Shown here: in pieces, positions 1-8,267 of the stretch | How positions within the stretch are numbered: position 1 is the first letter of the stretch | Layout of the letters: every line of letters begins with the position of its first letter | Source of the DNA: Deltaproteobacteria bacterium | GTDB taxonomy: Bacteria > Desulfobacterota > GWC2-55-46 > UBA9637 | DNA: 48,374 nt | Assembly (NCBI GenBank): GCA_016214995.1 | Contig: JACRML010000006.1 | Span: forward strand, 1-48,374 | Direction: 5' to 3' | The notes under the pieces: model-generated | Told to the model about the DNA's origin: nothing | Database searches by the model: none | Seen by the model: the letters and a program-made list of their open reading frames with translations, nothing else | Position numbers and translations under genes: made by a program

Positions 1-1258
1 ATAAATCTCCATCTGCAACTATCCTTAAATCAGCATAACTGTCTATGGTAAAATCTCTGTCAATATTCACATTGATAAAATGGGCATCTGCCTCATTTGC
101 GCCGGTTATACCATTTACAATAGTCTGAACGCTGTAGTCTGCATATATTTTTAGGTTTGTATTTTCCTGACCCCCGCTTAAGGACTGCGGGGGCAGGCCC
201 CTGACCACTGACCCCTGACTCCTGCTTTTTAATCCCACCGGTCCGGCAAAACCAGATGGCGCATTGGTGGTTTTTCTTACCGTCTCTTCATCTGCTAGAT
301 TTAACCACTCCGCATCAAGCAGTCTCTTCAACTTTGCCTCATTGAGTTCATAGTCGCCCCTTACAAGGGCTGCCACTACGCCTTTATCCGAATTATATAT
401 CAGGGTCTTAATCAGCTTTTGCGGCGTTGTCTTGAGAAATCCGCTTACATCCTCAACACTCTTTTTCCCCGGGGTTGAAACTTTTTCTAATAGTTTTCTG
501 TTTTCTGCCCCCTCGCCCCCTCGCCCCCTCGCCTCCTGTATTTTCGTTTCCGCCCTTTCTACATTTGCCGCATAACTGCATTTGTTACAACTTGCAATTG
601 AATCTTCACCAGTATCTGCCAGCACCATAAATTCGTGAGAAAACCTTCCGCCTATGGCACCGGTCTCTGCCTCTACAGCCCTGAATTTAAGTCCGCATCT
701 TTCAAATATACGGCAATATGTGTCGTACATGTTCTGATATTCTCTTTCAGCATCCTCTTCTGTTGCGTGAAATGAGTAGCCGTCCTTCATGATAAACTCT
801 CTGCCGCGCATAAGGCCAAACCTTGGTCTTATCTCATCCCTGAACTTTGTCTGAATCTGATAAATGTTTAGAGGGAGTTCCTTGTAAGAGCGGACCTCTT
901 TTCTGAGCATATCTGTCACAACCTCTTCGTGGGTTGGACCAAGACAGAAGTTTCTCTGATGACGGTCTTTTATCCTTAGAAGTTCTTTGCCATAGATATC
1001 CCATCTGCCGCTCTCCTGCCATAGTTCAGAGGGGACAACTATCGGCATGGAGACCTCCTGAGCGCAGGCCTTATTCATCTCTTCCCTTACTATAGTTTCT
1101 ACCTTTCTGATTACCTTGAGGCCCATGGGAAGATAGTTGTAGATGCCTGCCGCTACCTTTCTTATCATGCCAGCCCTTATCATAAGCATATGGCTTACAA
1201 TCTCTGCATCAGAAGGGGCTTCTTTGAGTGTTGGTAAAAACATTTTAGAAAATCGCAT
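1..1258 (-). CDS. proS: Prolyl-tRNA synthetase, C-terminal part outside window
   Basis: Charges tRNA-Pro with proline in the cytoplasm. About 419 N-terminal residues are visible. The protein opens with [19 protein letters not shown], has the GPTHEE and [17 protein letters not shown] class II catalytic core, and then enters the bacterial-type insertion (editing) domain, where the window ends. The ATG at 1258 gives the usual ProRS N-terminus. Two repeat-derived stretches interrupt the insertion-domain region in frame: an octamer array at about 507-540 and a palindromic element at about 169-230. Both read through without stops. It lies 79 bp downstream of the PpiD-like gene on the same strand and may be co-transcribed with it. 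Identity is certain; whether the inserts affect editing is unknown. Confidence 0.95.
   Translation of the reverse strand, partial: MRFSKMFLPTLKEAPSDAEIVSHMLMIRAGMIRKVAAGIYNYLPMGLKVIRKVETIVREEMNKACAQEVSMPIVVPSELWQESGRWDIYGKELLRIKDRHQRNFCLGPTHEEVVTDMLRKEVRSYKELPLNIYQIQTKFRDEIRPRFGLMRGREFIMKDGYSFHATEEDAEREYQNMYDTYCRIFERCGLKFRAVEAETGAIGGRFSHEFMVLADTGEDSIASCNKCSYAANVERAETKIQEARGRGGEGAENRKLLEKVSTPGKKSVEDVSGFLKTTPQKLIKTLIYNSDKGVVAALVRGDYELNEAKLKRLLDAEWLNLADEETVRKTTNAPSGFAGPVGLKSRSQGSVVRGLPPQSLSGGQENTNLKIYADYSVQTIVNGITGANEADAHFINVNIDRDFTIDSYADLRIVADGDL
169..230. repeat. Palindromic CCCCCGC/GCGGGGG element with heptamer tail inside proS
   Basis: On the minus strand it carries GGGGTCA-type heptads followed by a core of CCCCCGCAG, a short centre and TTAAGCGGGGG. 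The same composite occurs in the pmbA gene (about 21997-22073), and its core recurs in the methyltransferase gene at 19570-19590. It is translated in frame as a Ser/Gly/Gln/Pro-rich loop of about 20 residues in ProRS. Confidence 0.75.
507..540. repeat. Octamer tandem array (TCGCCCCC) inside proS
   Basis: Three to four copies of the 8-bp unit TCGCCCCC. On the minus strand they are translated in frame as an Arg/Gly/Glu-rich linker ([11 protein letters not shown]) in the ProRS insertion domain. Confidence 0.75.
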
Positions 1259-1279
1259 GAAATAAACTCCGATTATTTA

Positions 1280-1330
1280 ATATGCAAGAGACAAGATTTT
1301 TCTTGCTTCTTGCCTCTGACCTCTTGATTC
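1280..1330. repeat. Heptamer-type array between ppiD-like gene and proS
   Basis: A purine-rich arm (AAGAGACAAGA) is followed by a pyrimidine-rich arm of CTTGCTT / CTTGCCT / CTGACCT / CTTGATT heptads, so the arms can pair. It fills the short gap between the two minus-strand genes. Confidence 0.55.
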
Positions 1331-1337
1331 CATGAGC

Positions 1338-3284
1338 TTACATTGACCCCTGATTTATCTCTATCTTTGCCTTCGAGCGAATTTCATTTAACCATTTATC
1401 CAGGGCCTCCTGCTGTTTTTGTTTAAGAAGGCTATTTTTGATTTCATCCTTTTTTGCCGCAAATTCAGTCTGTTGAGCTTCCTGGCCTTCTTTAAATTTT
1501 AATATATAAAATTTCTCACCCTGGCGAACAGGCTGGCTGTAGTAAGGAGACCCTTTGCTCAGAGAGAATATATCTGCCTTATCTTCCACATCTATGTTGA
1601 TAATTGGTATAATACCTTGGGCTTTTGCAAAAAACCCGCTTTCGCCTATAACATAACCTTCTTTTAAGGCAACCTTCTGAATATCCTCTCCTTGTTTAAG
1701 CTTCTTAAAAACAGCGTCGGCAGCCTCTTTTGCCTTTTCCTTAACCTTCTCTTTTGCAAGGGCAGTTTTAACAGAACTTGCTGCCTCTTCATAGGTTGGT
1801 GCATGCTCGTTTTTCCTGTCCAGAATCTTTATAATATAAACACCGCTCTCAGTTTTAACAACACCGCCTATCTCGCCTGCCTTCAGAGAAAAGGCTGTTT
1901 TTTTGAGTTCTGTGTTTCTGGCAAGTTCTATTTTTACATCCCTTTCTGAGAAAGGCCCGGTTTCTATCACTTGAAGTTTTTTCTTTAAAGCTTCATCCTT
2001 CAGCTCTTTTTTCCCAGAGGTAACAGCCTTTTGAATTTCAGAGGCCATATCCAGAGCCAATTTTTTAGCGCCTGCTTTTTTCAGGTTTTCTTCTATTGTA
2101 TTCTTTGCCTCTTTAAAAGGTATAAGCCTTGCTTCCTTTACATCATCAACCTTAATGATGTGATAGCCAAATTCACTTTCTACTATGGCGCTTATCTCTC
2201 CTTTCTTAAGAGAAAAGGCTGCATCTTCAAAAGTTTTTACCATTTCTCCATGTTTGAAATAACCAAGTGAGCCGCCTCGGATGCCTGAGGCCTTATCATC
2301 CGAATATTTTTTGGCAAGTGCGGCAAAGTCTTCGCCTTTTCTGGCCAATGAGAGTATCTCCTCTGTCTTTTTTCTTGCTTCTTCCTTTGCCTTCTTCATA
2401 TCCGATGTGCCTGACGCCGGTCCATGATTAGTTTTATCAGTGGCAGGCCGTATAAGTATATGCCTTGCAGAAACTTCTTTCTGCGTCTGAAATTCATTTA
2501 AATTCTTTTCATAGTATTCCTTTAATTCTGCTTCCGAAACCTTTACTGCCGGCTGATAATCTTTAAATGGGATAGAGAGATAGACTGCATTTATTCTTGT
2601 CGGCACCTTAAATAATTCCTTTAATGCCTCTTTGCTCTTTTCAAAGTATGTTTTTGCCTCCTCATCTGTAACAGATACATTTTTTTCAAACCTTGCCCCA
2701 TCTATTGTAAGATACTGAAGATTGACCTTTTTGTTTTCGCTGGCAAACTTATCTTCTATTTCTTTATCGGTAATGCTTATTACATCGGTTATATTTTTAT
2801 GAAGTTTTTGGATAACGAGACTATCTTTTACACCCTGTTCATATTCGCCTGGCAATATGTGGTTTGCCTTTAATACTTGAAGATATTGCTCCTTATTAAA
2901 TACACCGTCCTTTTGAAATGCTGCAACAGTCTCTATTATCTTTTGAATCTCTTCTGTTGAAACAGCGATGCCCTGTCTTTTTGCTTCCTGAAGCTGAAGG
3001 GCTGTGTTTATAAGCATCTGTATGGTGTTCTGTTTTAGATTCATCTTTTCCAGAAGCTCATCGTTGAATTGGTCTTTAAATATATTTCTATAATAGTTTA
3101 TCTGCTGCTGATACATTTTGGCATATTCTGTTGCAGTTATGTATTTACCATTTACACGGGCCGCTATAGTGCTTTTATCTACCCGGAAACTTCCGATACC
3201 CCAGAATATAAAAACAAGGATTATTGCCCCCAGGACTGTAAATATAATCCACGACCTCTTTCTCTTTCTCAGAACTTTAAGCAT
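1338..3284 (-). CDS. Membrane-anchored periplasmic peptidyl-prolyl isomerase (PpiD/SurA-type)
   Basis: A periplasmic folding factor for exported and outer-membrane proteins. The 648-residue product has a charged N-terminus (MLKVLRKRKRSW), one membrane segment at about 12-32, a SurA-N-like helical region to about 190, and a clear parvulin domain at about 275-380 (SARHILIRP ... GGSLGYFKHGEMV ... FGYHIIKV). A second, degenerate parvulin repeat lies at about 455-510 (FSLKAGEIGGVVKTESGVY). An upstream in-frame start at 3332 is possible, but ATG 3284 is preceded by GGAGG at the right distance and gives a normal anchor. It has its own promoter at 3315-3343. The last codons run into a TCAGGGGTCA repeat-like tail. 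PpiD-like is the best name; true PpiD orthology is unproven. Confidence 0.85.
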   Translation of the reverse strand: MLKVLRKRKRSWIIFTVLGAIILVFIFWGIGSFRVDKSTIAARVNGKYITATEYAKMYQQQINYYRNIFKDQFNDELLEKMNLKQNTIQMLINTALQLQEAKRQGIAVSTEEIQKIIETVAAFQKDGVFNKEQYLQVLKANHILPGEYEQGVKDSLVIQKLHKNITDVISITDKEIEDKFASENKKVNLQYLTIDGARFEKNVSVTDEEAKTYFEKSKEALKELFKVPTRINAVYLSIPFKDYQPAVKVSEAELKEYYEKNLNEFQTQKEVSARHILIRPATDKTNHGPASGTSDMKKAKEEARKKTEEILSLARKGEDFAALAKKYSDDKASGIRGGSLGYFKHGEMVKTFEDAAFSLKKGEISAIVESEFGYHIIKVDDVKEARLIPFKEAKNTIEENLKKAGAKKLALDMASEIQKAVTSGKKELKDEALKKKLQVIETGPFSERDVKIELARNTELKKTAFSLKAGEIGGVVKTESGVYIIKILDRKNEHAPTYEEAASSVKTALAKEKVKEKAKEAADAVFKKLKQGEDIQKVALKEGYVIGESGFFAKAQGIIPIINIDVEDKADIFSLSKGSPYYSQPVRQGEKFYILKFKEGQEAQQTEFAAKKDEIKNSLLKQKQQEALDKWLNEIRSKAKIEINQGSM

Positions 3285-3314
3285 AAAAACCTCCGATAGA
3301 ATTTTGAAACAAAA

Positions 3315-3343
3315 ATAATAACCAACCTGCAAGAGAAATTCAA
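3315..3343 (-). promoter_or_regulatory. Sigma70-type promoter of the PpiD-like gene
   Basis: Read on the minus strand: TTGAAT, a 17-bp spacer, then TATTAT. This places the start of transcription close upstream of ATG 3284. Confidence 0.55.
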
Positions 3344-3382
3344 CCTTTTTTAAATAGGTTAATATTTATTAATAAAAAAAAC

Positions 3383-3411
3383 TTGACAGAAAGTAATGTT
3401 TTTGATACTTT
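3383..3411 (+). promoter_or_regulatory. Promoter of the cold-shock gene
   Basis: TTGACA at 3383-3388, followed by GATACT at 3404-3409 (15-bp spacing) or TACTTT at 3406-3411 (17-bp spacing). It gives a leader of roughly 190 nt before the cold-shock ORF, and is arranged divergently from the PpiD-like promoter. Confidence 0.55.
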
Positions 3412-3472
3412 AGCTATGAAGTATGAGTATGCAGGAGTTGTTTCATATTAGTGGTAGTTATTGACGATTGTG

Positions 3473-3516
3473 AGGCCGTGGAAGGCTTGTAAGAATCTTC
3501 CACGGCCTTTATTTTT
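3473..3516 (+). terminator. Strong terminator-like hairpin in the cold-shock leader
   Basis: AGGCCGTGGAAG pairs perfectly with CTTCCACGGCCT over 12 bp around a 12-nt loop, followed by TTATTTTT. It lies between the promoter at 3383 and the start codon at 3607, so it would act as an attenuator or as the end of a short RNA of about 100 nt. Confidence 0.6.
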
Positions 3517-3533
3517 GCAATCCTGCTTATTCC

Positions 3534-3581
3534 AAAACAGCCCCGACGTATATCGGGGTGACCTTGCAAAAGGGCTGTTTT
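3534..3581 (+). promoter_or_regulatory. Second structured element in the cold-shock leader
   Basis: AAAACAGCCC pairs with GGGCTGTTTT and encloses an inner hairpin CCCCGACGTATATCGGGG. It lies directly before the AAAGGAGG ribosome-binding site. It could be a temperature-sensitive leader fold or an inserted palindromic repeat; the sequence alone does not decide. Confidence 0.4.
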
Positions 3582-3606
3582 GATCTTTTGAAAGGAGGTA
3601 ATAAGC

Positions 3607-3807
3607 ATGGCTAAAGGTAAAGTAAAGTGGTTCAATGACACTAAAGGCTATGGCTTCATACAGCAGGAGTCAGGCGAAGATGTTTTTGTCCACTACACAG
3701 CTGTCAGCGGTGAAGGCTTCAAGAGCCTGAAGGAAGGCGATGAAGTTGAGTTTGACATAACTCAAGGCCCCAAAGGGCCTCAGGCGTCTAATGTTGTAAA
3801 GATATAA
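3607..3807 (+). CDS. Cold-shock domain protein (CspA family)
   Basis: A 66-residue single OB-fold protein that binds single-stranded RNA and DNA and melts mRNA structure. It has the RNP1-like KGYGFI and RNP2-like VFVHY motifs, full family length and no extra domain. The start is fixed by AAAGGAGG just upstream of ATG 3607. Its leader is long and structured, as is common for cold-shock mRNAs. A 27-bp perfect hairpin follows and probably ends the transcript. Family assignment is certain; cold induction is only inferred. Confidence 0.95.
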   Translation: MAKGKVKWFNDTKGYGFIQQESGEDVFVHYTAVSGEGFKSLKEGDEVEFDITQGPKGPQASNVVKI

Positions 3808-3830
3808 ATCTCTAACCCATTAAGCGCACT

Positions 3831-3886
3831 TACCCCCCAACCCACCCATTCCCCTCCAAGGAGGGGAATGGGTGGGTTGGGGGGTA
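3831..3886. repeat. 27-bp perfect inverted repeat after the cold-shock gene (terminator-like)
   Basis: The arm at 3831-3857, beginning TACCCCCCAACCCACCC, is exactly complementary to 3860-3886, with only AA between them. TTTGTTTG follows, so it can terminate transcription. The same CCCCTCC..GGAGGGG / GGGTGGGTT vocabulary recurs inside the type III res gene at 38932-39032, which marks it as a dispersed palindromic element used here between genes. Confidence 0.75.
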
Positions 3887-3926
3887 TTTGTTTGTAATTC
3901 CATTCAAAGTTTGCTATTCTTTGCCA

Positions 3927-5123
3927 ATGGAATTCCCATCCAGGCGCATACTAACAATTTCACAACTTACAGAAGAAATAAAAACCATACTTGAGGCAAA
4001 CCTCTATTATGTGTGGATAGATGGAGAGGTTTCTAATTTGAGGTCTCCCATGTCAGGTCATATCTACCTTACCTTAAAGGACGAAGGGGCACAGATAAGG
4101 GCTGTTATATTTAAAGGACAGGCAAGATTTATGAAATTTAAGCCGGCCGATGGTCTTCATGTGATATGCAGAGGCATGGTCAGCGTTTATAAAGAAAGAG
4201 GTGAGTATCAGCTTATACTGGATTATATTGAGCCCAAAGGTGTTGGGGCATTGCAACTTGCGCTCGAACAGTTAAAAGAAAAGCTTGCAAAAGATGGTTT
4301 GTTTAATACTGAGCGAAAAAGGCCTCTTCCCATTTTGCCCCAAAAGATAGGCATTGTTACATCTCCGACAGGAGCGGCCATCATGGATATTCTTAAGGTT
4401 TTCGAAAGAAGATTTGCCAATATAGGCATTCTTATTTATCCTGTAAGGGTGCAGGGCATAGAATCGGCAAAGGAAATATCGCAGGGCATCCTGGAGCTTA
4501 ACGAAATAGCAGGCATTGATGTGATTATTATTGCAAGGGGCGGCGGCTCCCAGGAAGACCTCTGGGCCTTTAATCAAGAGATTGTGGCAAGGGCAATTTA
4601 TAATTCAGATATACCTGTTGTTTCAGCAGTAGGGCATGAAATAGATTTCACAATCGCAGATATGGTTGCTGATTTGAGGGCGCCAACACCGTCTGCCGCC
4701 GCTGAGATGGTTATACGTTCAAAGCAGGAACTTAAGGAAAGAGTGGCTGCAACCGCTCTTCAGTTGGCCTTATGTCTAAGAAATATCGTATCTGATAAGA
4801 GGATTTTCCTCCACCGATTGGAACGGGGGCTTATTGACCCGTCCAGGAGATTAAAGGATATAAGATTAAGACTTGGAGACATGACGGATAGACTAACCAT
4901 TGCGATGTCCCATTCTCTTGAGATAATAAAAAAGGATTGTCAGCACATTATGGAAAGGTTAAATATTTTGAGCCCATTGAATATACTTGAAAGAGGCTAC
5001 AGCATCACAAGAAAGTTTCCATCCATGACTGTGCTGCGTGATTCAAAAGATATTGAAGCAGGCGATGATGTAAATATAATGCTTGCGAAGGGAGAGATAT
5101 ACTGTAAGGTGACAAAAGTCTGA
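3927..5123 (+). CDS. xseA: Exodeoxyribonuclease VII large subunit
   Basis: Catalytic subunit of the single-strand-specific exonuclease used in mismatch repair and damaged-DNA processing. The product is 398 residues from ATG 3927 (MEFPSRRILTISQLTEEIK). An N-terminal OB-fold (about 10-110; WIDGEVSNLRSPMSGHIYLT) is followed by the exonuclease core with IIIARGGGSQEDLWAFN and VGHEIDFTIADMVADLRAPT, then a coiled-coil tail. A TTG at 3888 is in frame, but it lies directly beside the 27-bp hairpin and would add a non-conserved extension, so ATG 3927 is preferred although no strong ribosome site precedes it. xseB follows after 47 bp. Confidence 0.93.
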   Translation: MEFPSRRILTISQLTEEIKTILEANLYYVWIDGEVSNLRSPMSGHIYLTLKDEGAQIRAVIFKGQARFMKFKPADGLHVICRGMVSVYKERGEYQLILDYIEPKGVGALQLALEQLKEKLAKDGLFNTERKRPLPILPQKIGIVTSPTGAAIMDILKVFERRFANIGILIYPVRVQGIESAKEISQGILELNEIAGIDVIIIARGGGSQEDLWAFNQEIVARAIYNSDIPVVSAVGHEIDFTIADMVADLRAPTPSAAAEMVIRSKQELKERVAATALQLALCLRNIVSDKRIFLHRLERGLIDPSRRLKDIRLRLGDMTDRLTIAMSHSLEIIKKDCQHIMERLNILSPLNILERGYSITRKFPSMTVLRDSKDIEAGDDVNIMLAKGEIYCKVTKV

Positions 5124-5170
5124 ATCTGTGTAACCGCATTTTAAAATCGGTGCAATCATGAGGTATAATT

Positions 5171-5401
5171 ATGGCAGAGATAAAGTTTGAAGACGCATTG
5201 AAAAGGCTTGAAGAGATTGTGGATACCCTTGAAAAGGGAGAGCTTTCGCTGGATAAGTCTTTGAAAATCTTTGAGCAAGGGGTAAGGCTTTCAAGGTTAT
5301 GCAACAAGATGCTGGACAAGGCTGAAAAAAAGGTTGAGATACTTATGCGGGATGAAAAAGGAGAGCTTGAGGCCAAACCATTTGAAACAGAAGGAGAATA
5401 G
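5171..5401 (+). CDS. xseB: Exodeoxyribonuclease VII small subunit
   Basis: A 76-residue helical partner that binds the coiled-coil arm of XseA. The typical FEDALKRLEEIVDTLEKGEL and LDKSLKIFEQGVRL segments are present, and length is normal. It lies between xseA and ispA, the common bacterial order, and its stop is two bases before the ispA start, so it is surely co-translated with ispA. Confidence 0.93.
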   Translation: MAEIKFEDALKRLEEIVDTLEKGELSLDKSLKIFEQGVRLSRLCNKMLDKAEKKVEILMRDEKGELEAKPFETEGE

Positions 5402-5403
5402 GC

Positions 5404-6309
5404 TTGAACTTAAATAAATACCTGCAAGAGAGAGAAGATATTGTAAATAAAGAGCTTGATGGTCTCCTGCCAAAAGAGGATGAATTTCCGCAAAGGCTGC
5501 ACAAGGCAATGAGATACAGTGTATTTACTGGCGGGAAGCGGATCAGGCCTATCCTTGTTATAGCCGCTGCAGAAGTTTTTGGAAAAACCGCGAGTGATGT
5601 TATTAACACAGCCTGTGCCATTGAATTGATACATACATATTCATTGATACATGACGACCTTCCGGCTATTGATAACGATGATTTAAGACGCGGTATGCCA
5701 ACAAATCACAAGATATTTGGAGAGGCGATGGCGATACTGGTGGGTGATGCACTTTTGACAAAGGCATTTCAGATAATCAGTCAGAAGTCAGAAGGAGGTA
5801 GGGTGGGCTTTGCCCACCATCAACCTTTGGCTTTAATAAAGGTCATTCACGAGATAGCAAAGGCTGCCGGTTCTACAGGCATGGTCGGAGGGCAGATTGT
5901 AGATATTGAGTCGGAAGGAAAAGAGGTTGCGTTCCCTGTTCTTGAATATATTCATATCCACAAGACAGGTGAATTGATACTTGCAAGCTGCAGGGCAGGG
6001 GCCATCATGGCAAATGCAGGTGATAAAGGAATTGAGGCAATAACACGATACGGCGAGGCTGTCGGCCTTGCCTTTCAGATAGCCGATGATATACTTGATG
6101 TAGAAGGGAATAAAGAAGATGTGGGGAAAAATGTCGGGGGGGATGCTAAAAAAGGCAAGGTTACCTATCCATCTGTTTTGGGTATTGATGAATCAAGAAA
6201 GAGGGCAATGGAGTTGGTAGATATTGCAATAGCAGCGCTTGAGGGTTTTGATGAAAAGGCAGAACACTTGCGGGCAATTGCAAGGTATATCGTGGAAAGG
6301 AAAAAATAA
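5404..6309 (+). CDS. ispA: Polyprenyl diphosphate synthase (farnesyl/geranylgeranyl type)
   Basis: Condenses IPP with allylic diphosphates to give C15/C20 prenyl diphosphates for quinones and undecaprenyl carriers. The 301-residue product has both aspartate-rich motifs (LIHDDLPAIDNDD and FQIADDILDVEGN) and GGKRIRP near the N-terminus. It starts at TTG 5404 with AAGGAG in the end of xseB. Residues about 125-142 (SEGGRVGFAHHQP) are not part of the family: they come from a repeat (about 5779-5826) combining AGAAGTC heptads with a GGTGGGCTTTGCCCACC palindrome, inserted in frame in the region between the two catalytic motifs. Chain length cannot be set from sequence alone. Confidence 0.92.
   Translation: MNLNKYLQEREDIVNKELDGLLPKEDEFPQRLHKAMRYSVFTGGKRIRPILVIAAAEVFGKTASDVINTACAIELIHTYSLIHDDLPAIDNDDLRRGMPTNHKIFGEAMAILVGDALLTKAFQIISQKSEGGRVGFAHHQPLALIKVIHEIAKAAGSTGMVGGQIVDIESEGKEVAFPVLEYIHIHKTGELILASCRAGAIMANAGDKGIEAITRYGEAVGLAFQIADDILDVEGNKEDVGKNVGGDAKKGKVTYPSVLGIDESRKRAMELVDIAIAALEGFDEKAEHLRAIARYIVERKK
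5779..5826. repeat. In-frame repeat insertion in ispA
   Basis: Two AGTCAGA heptads followed by the palindrome GGTGGGCTTTGCCCACC. It is translated as part of the prenyl synthase, as about 15 residues absent from typical family members. Confidence 0.65.
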
Positions 6310-6313
6310 GGAA

Positions 6314-6388
6314 ATTTACGAATTACGATTTACGAATTATGATTTAAAATCTGAAATCGTAAATCTGAAATCGTAAATCTGAAATCGT
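6314..6388. repeat. Heptamer hairpin array ending at the dxs start codon
   Basis: The left arm is TTACGAA/TTACGAT/TTATGAT heptads and the right arm is alternating AAATCTG and AAATCGT heptads; the arms are partly complementary. The array fills the whole ispA-dxs gap and touches the dxs ATG, so no ribosome-binding site lies next to it. The nearest AAGGA overlaps the ispA stop at about 6308-6312. Confidence 0.75.
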
Positions 6389-7204
6389 ATGTCCAAATTA
6401 TTAGATACCATAAACAATCCCGACGACTTAAAGAAACTGCCTGCTGAAAAACTGCCTGCGCTTGCCCATGAAATAAGGGAAGAGATTGTAAACGGCATAT
6501 CAAAAACAGGAGGGCATCTGGCATCCAGCCTTGGCGCTGTGGATATTGCAGTTGCTATCCATTATGTATTTAATACGCCTGATGACAAGGTTGTCTGGGA
6601 TGTGGGTCATCAGGCATATGCGCATAAGATTTTAACAGAAAGAAGAGAGGCGTTTAAAACTATTCGTCAATTGGGAGGCATAAGCGGTTTTCCCAAACCA
6701 TCTGAAAGCATATATGATGCCTTTGGTGTTGGACATTCTTCCACATCGATATCTGCTGCTATGGGTATGGTTGTTGCGAGAGATTTAAATCATGAGAATT
6801 ATAACGTTATAGCTATTATTGGAGATGGTTCTTTAACGGCTGGTCTTGCATTTGAGGGGTTAAACCAGGCTGGCCATCTTAAAAAAGACATTATTGTTGT
6901 ACTAAATGACAATGAGATGAGCATATCTCAAAATGTTGGCGCCCTCTCTTCTTTTTTGAGCAGAAAGATTACGGGGAGATTGGCAACAAGACTAAAAAAA
7001 GAGGCAGAGGGATTTTTTATATCCATCCCGCGCATAGGAAGCAGACTCGTATCTTTTGCAAAAAGGGCAGAGGATTCACTTATAGCACTGCTTACATCGG
7101 GTATGCTGTTTGAAGGTCTAGGCTTCCATTATATAGGTCCGATAGACGGCCACGATATAGAAGAACTTATAAGCACATTAAGCGATGCCAAGGATCCTGA
7201 CTAA
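6389..7204 (+). CDS. dxs: 1-deoxy-D-xylulose-5-phosphate synthase, N-terminal part (frameshifted)
   Basis: Dxs makes DXP from pyruvate and glyceraldehyde 3-phosphate, the first step of the MEP pathway. This reading frame holds the thiamine-diphosphate-binding half, with [14 protein letters not shown] and [11 protein letters not shown] all intact. It ends at [20 protein letters not shown], then PD and a stop. Family members continue here with about eight more residues, then the TKKGKGY block, which is instead in another frame (next entry). So about 20-26 bp appear to be missing, with a frame change. This is either a real inactivating deletion or an assembly error. It follows ispA, with a repeat array instead of a proper ribosome site. 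Confidence 0.88.
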   Translation: MSKLLDTINNPDDLKKLPAEKLPALAHEIREEIVNGISKTGGHLASSLGAVDIAVAIHYVFNTPDDKVVWDVGHQAYAHKILTERREAFKTIRQLGGISGFPKPSESIYDAFGVGHSSTSISAAMGMVVARDLNHENYNVIAIIGDGSLTAGLAFEGLNQAGHLKKDIIVVLNDNEMSISQNVGALSSFLSRKITGRLATRLKKEAEGFFISIPRIGSRLVSFAKRAEDSLIALLTSGMLFEGLGFHYIGPIDGHDIEELISTLSDAKDPD

Positions 7205-8267
7205 AAAAGGGAAAGGGTATTTGCCAGCCGAGCAAGAACCGGTACTGTTTCACGGCATTGGGCCGTTTGAAAAAGAAACCGGCAAACCCATAAAGCCTAA
7301 AAAGCAAACCATCACCTACACCGAAGTTTTTGGCAAAACGCTTGCTCTTCTGGCTGAAAAAGACAAGAGGATTGTTGCCATAACCGCTGCCATGCCTGAA
7401 GGGACAGGGCTTGATGAATTTGCGAAAAGATTTCCGGATAGATTCTTTGATGTTGGCATAGCAGAGCAGCATGCCATAACATTTGCAGCGGGTTTGTCAA
7501 AGCAGGGTTTTATTCCTGTTGTAGCTATATATTCCACCTTTCTACAGAGGGCGTATGATGAGATACTTCATGATATATGCCTGCAAAATCTTCCTATAGT
7601 TTTGGCGATTGATAGGGGAGGGATAGTTGGCGCTGACGGGGCAACACACCACGGCCTGTTTGATTTATCATATCTTCGTCATATACCAAATATAATTATC
7701 ATGGCTCCAAAAGATGAAGATGAATTGCGGCATATGCTGAAAACTGCTGTTGAATGCGGAAAGCCGGCGGCAATCCGCTATCCGAGGGGAGAGGGATATG
7801 GCCTTGATGCTTCCCGGCCATTAAAGAAAATACCTATAGGTCAGGCAGAGATTTTACGGGATGGTAATGATGCAGCGATACTAACAATAGGCTCAACTGT
7901 TTATCCGGCAATGGAGGCTGCCCTCAGACTGGAAAATAAGGGAATAAGGATAACTGTGGTCAACAGCCGTTTTGTAAAACCGCTTGATGAGGAGCTTATA
8001 CTTTCTCTTGCCAGGAAAACGGCTAAAATTATCACCATAGAGGAAAACAGCCTGCAAGGCGGTTTCGGCAGCTCAGTTCTTGAGCTTCTTGAGGCGAACG
8101 GTGTAACAGATTGCAAGGTTAAAAGGATTGGAGCAGCTGATGAGTTTATAGAACATGGCTCACAAACAGAATTAAGAAGGCTTCTTGGTCTTGATGCGGA
8201 TGGAATAGAAAAGACAATTACGGAGATGATGAGGGATAGTGTCAGCGAAAGAAAAAGGGCGTATTGA
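7185..8267 (+). CDS. dxs: 1-deoxy-D-xylulose-5-phosphate synthase, C-terminal part (frameshifted)
   Basis: This 360-residue frame resumes Dxs at [16 protein letters not shown] and holds the pyrimidine-binding domain ([35 protein letters not shown]) and the C-terminal transketolase-like domain. An ATG at 7185 precedes the stop of the first frame at 7204, so translational restart could produce it as a separate chain, but the strand joining the two halves would still be missing. All catalytic segments are otherwise intact, so the break is recent or artefactual. The 3' end overlaps the tlyA start by 29 bp. Confidence 0.88.
   Translation: MPRILTKKGKGYLPAEQEPVLFHGIGPFEKETGKPIKPKKQTITYTEVFGKTLALLAEKDKRIVAITAAMPEGTGLDEFAKRFPDRFFDVGIAEQHAITFAAGLSKQGFIPVVAIYSTFLQRAYDEILHDICLQNLPIVLAIDRGGIVGADGATHHGLFDLSYLRHIPNIIIMAPKDEDELRHMLKTAVECGKPAAIRYPRGEGYGLDASRPLKKIPIGQAEILRDGNDAAILTIGSTVYPAMEAALRLENKGIRITVVNSRFVKPLDEELILSLARKTAKIITIEENSLQGGFGSSVLELLEANGVTDCKVKRIGAADEFIEHGSQTELRRLLGLDADGIEKTITEMMRDSVSERKRAY

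Noticed and set aside
834-1022. Minus-strand 62-residue frame in proS
   Set aside because: A shadow of the ProRS reading frame, which covers this region with clear class II synthetase motifs.
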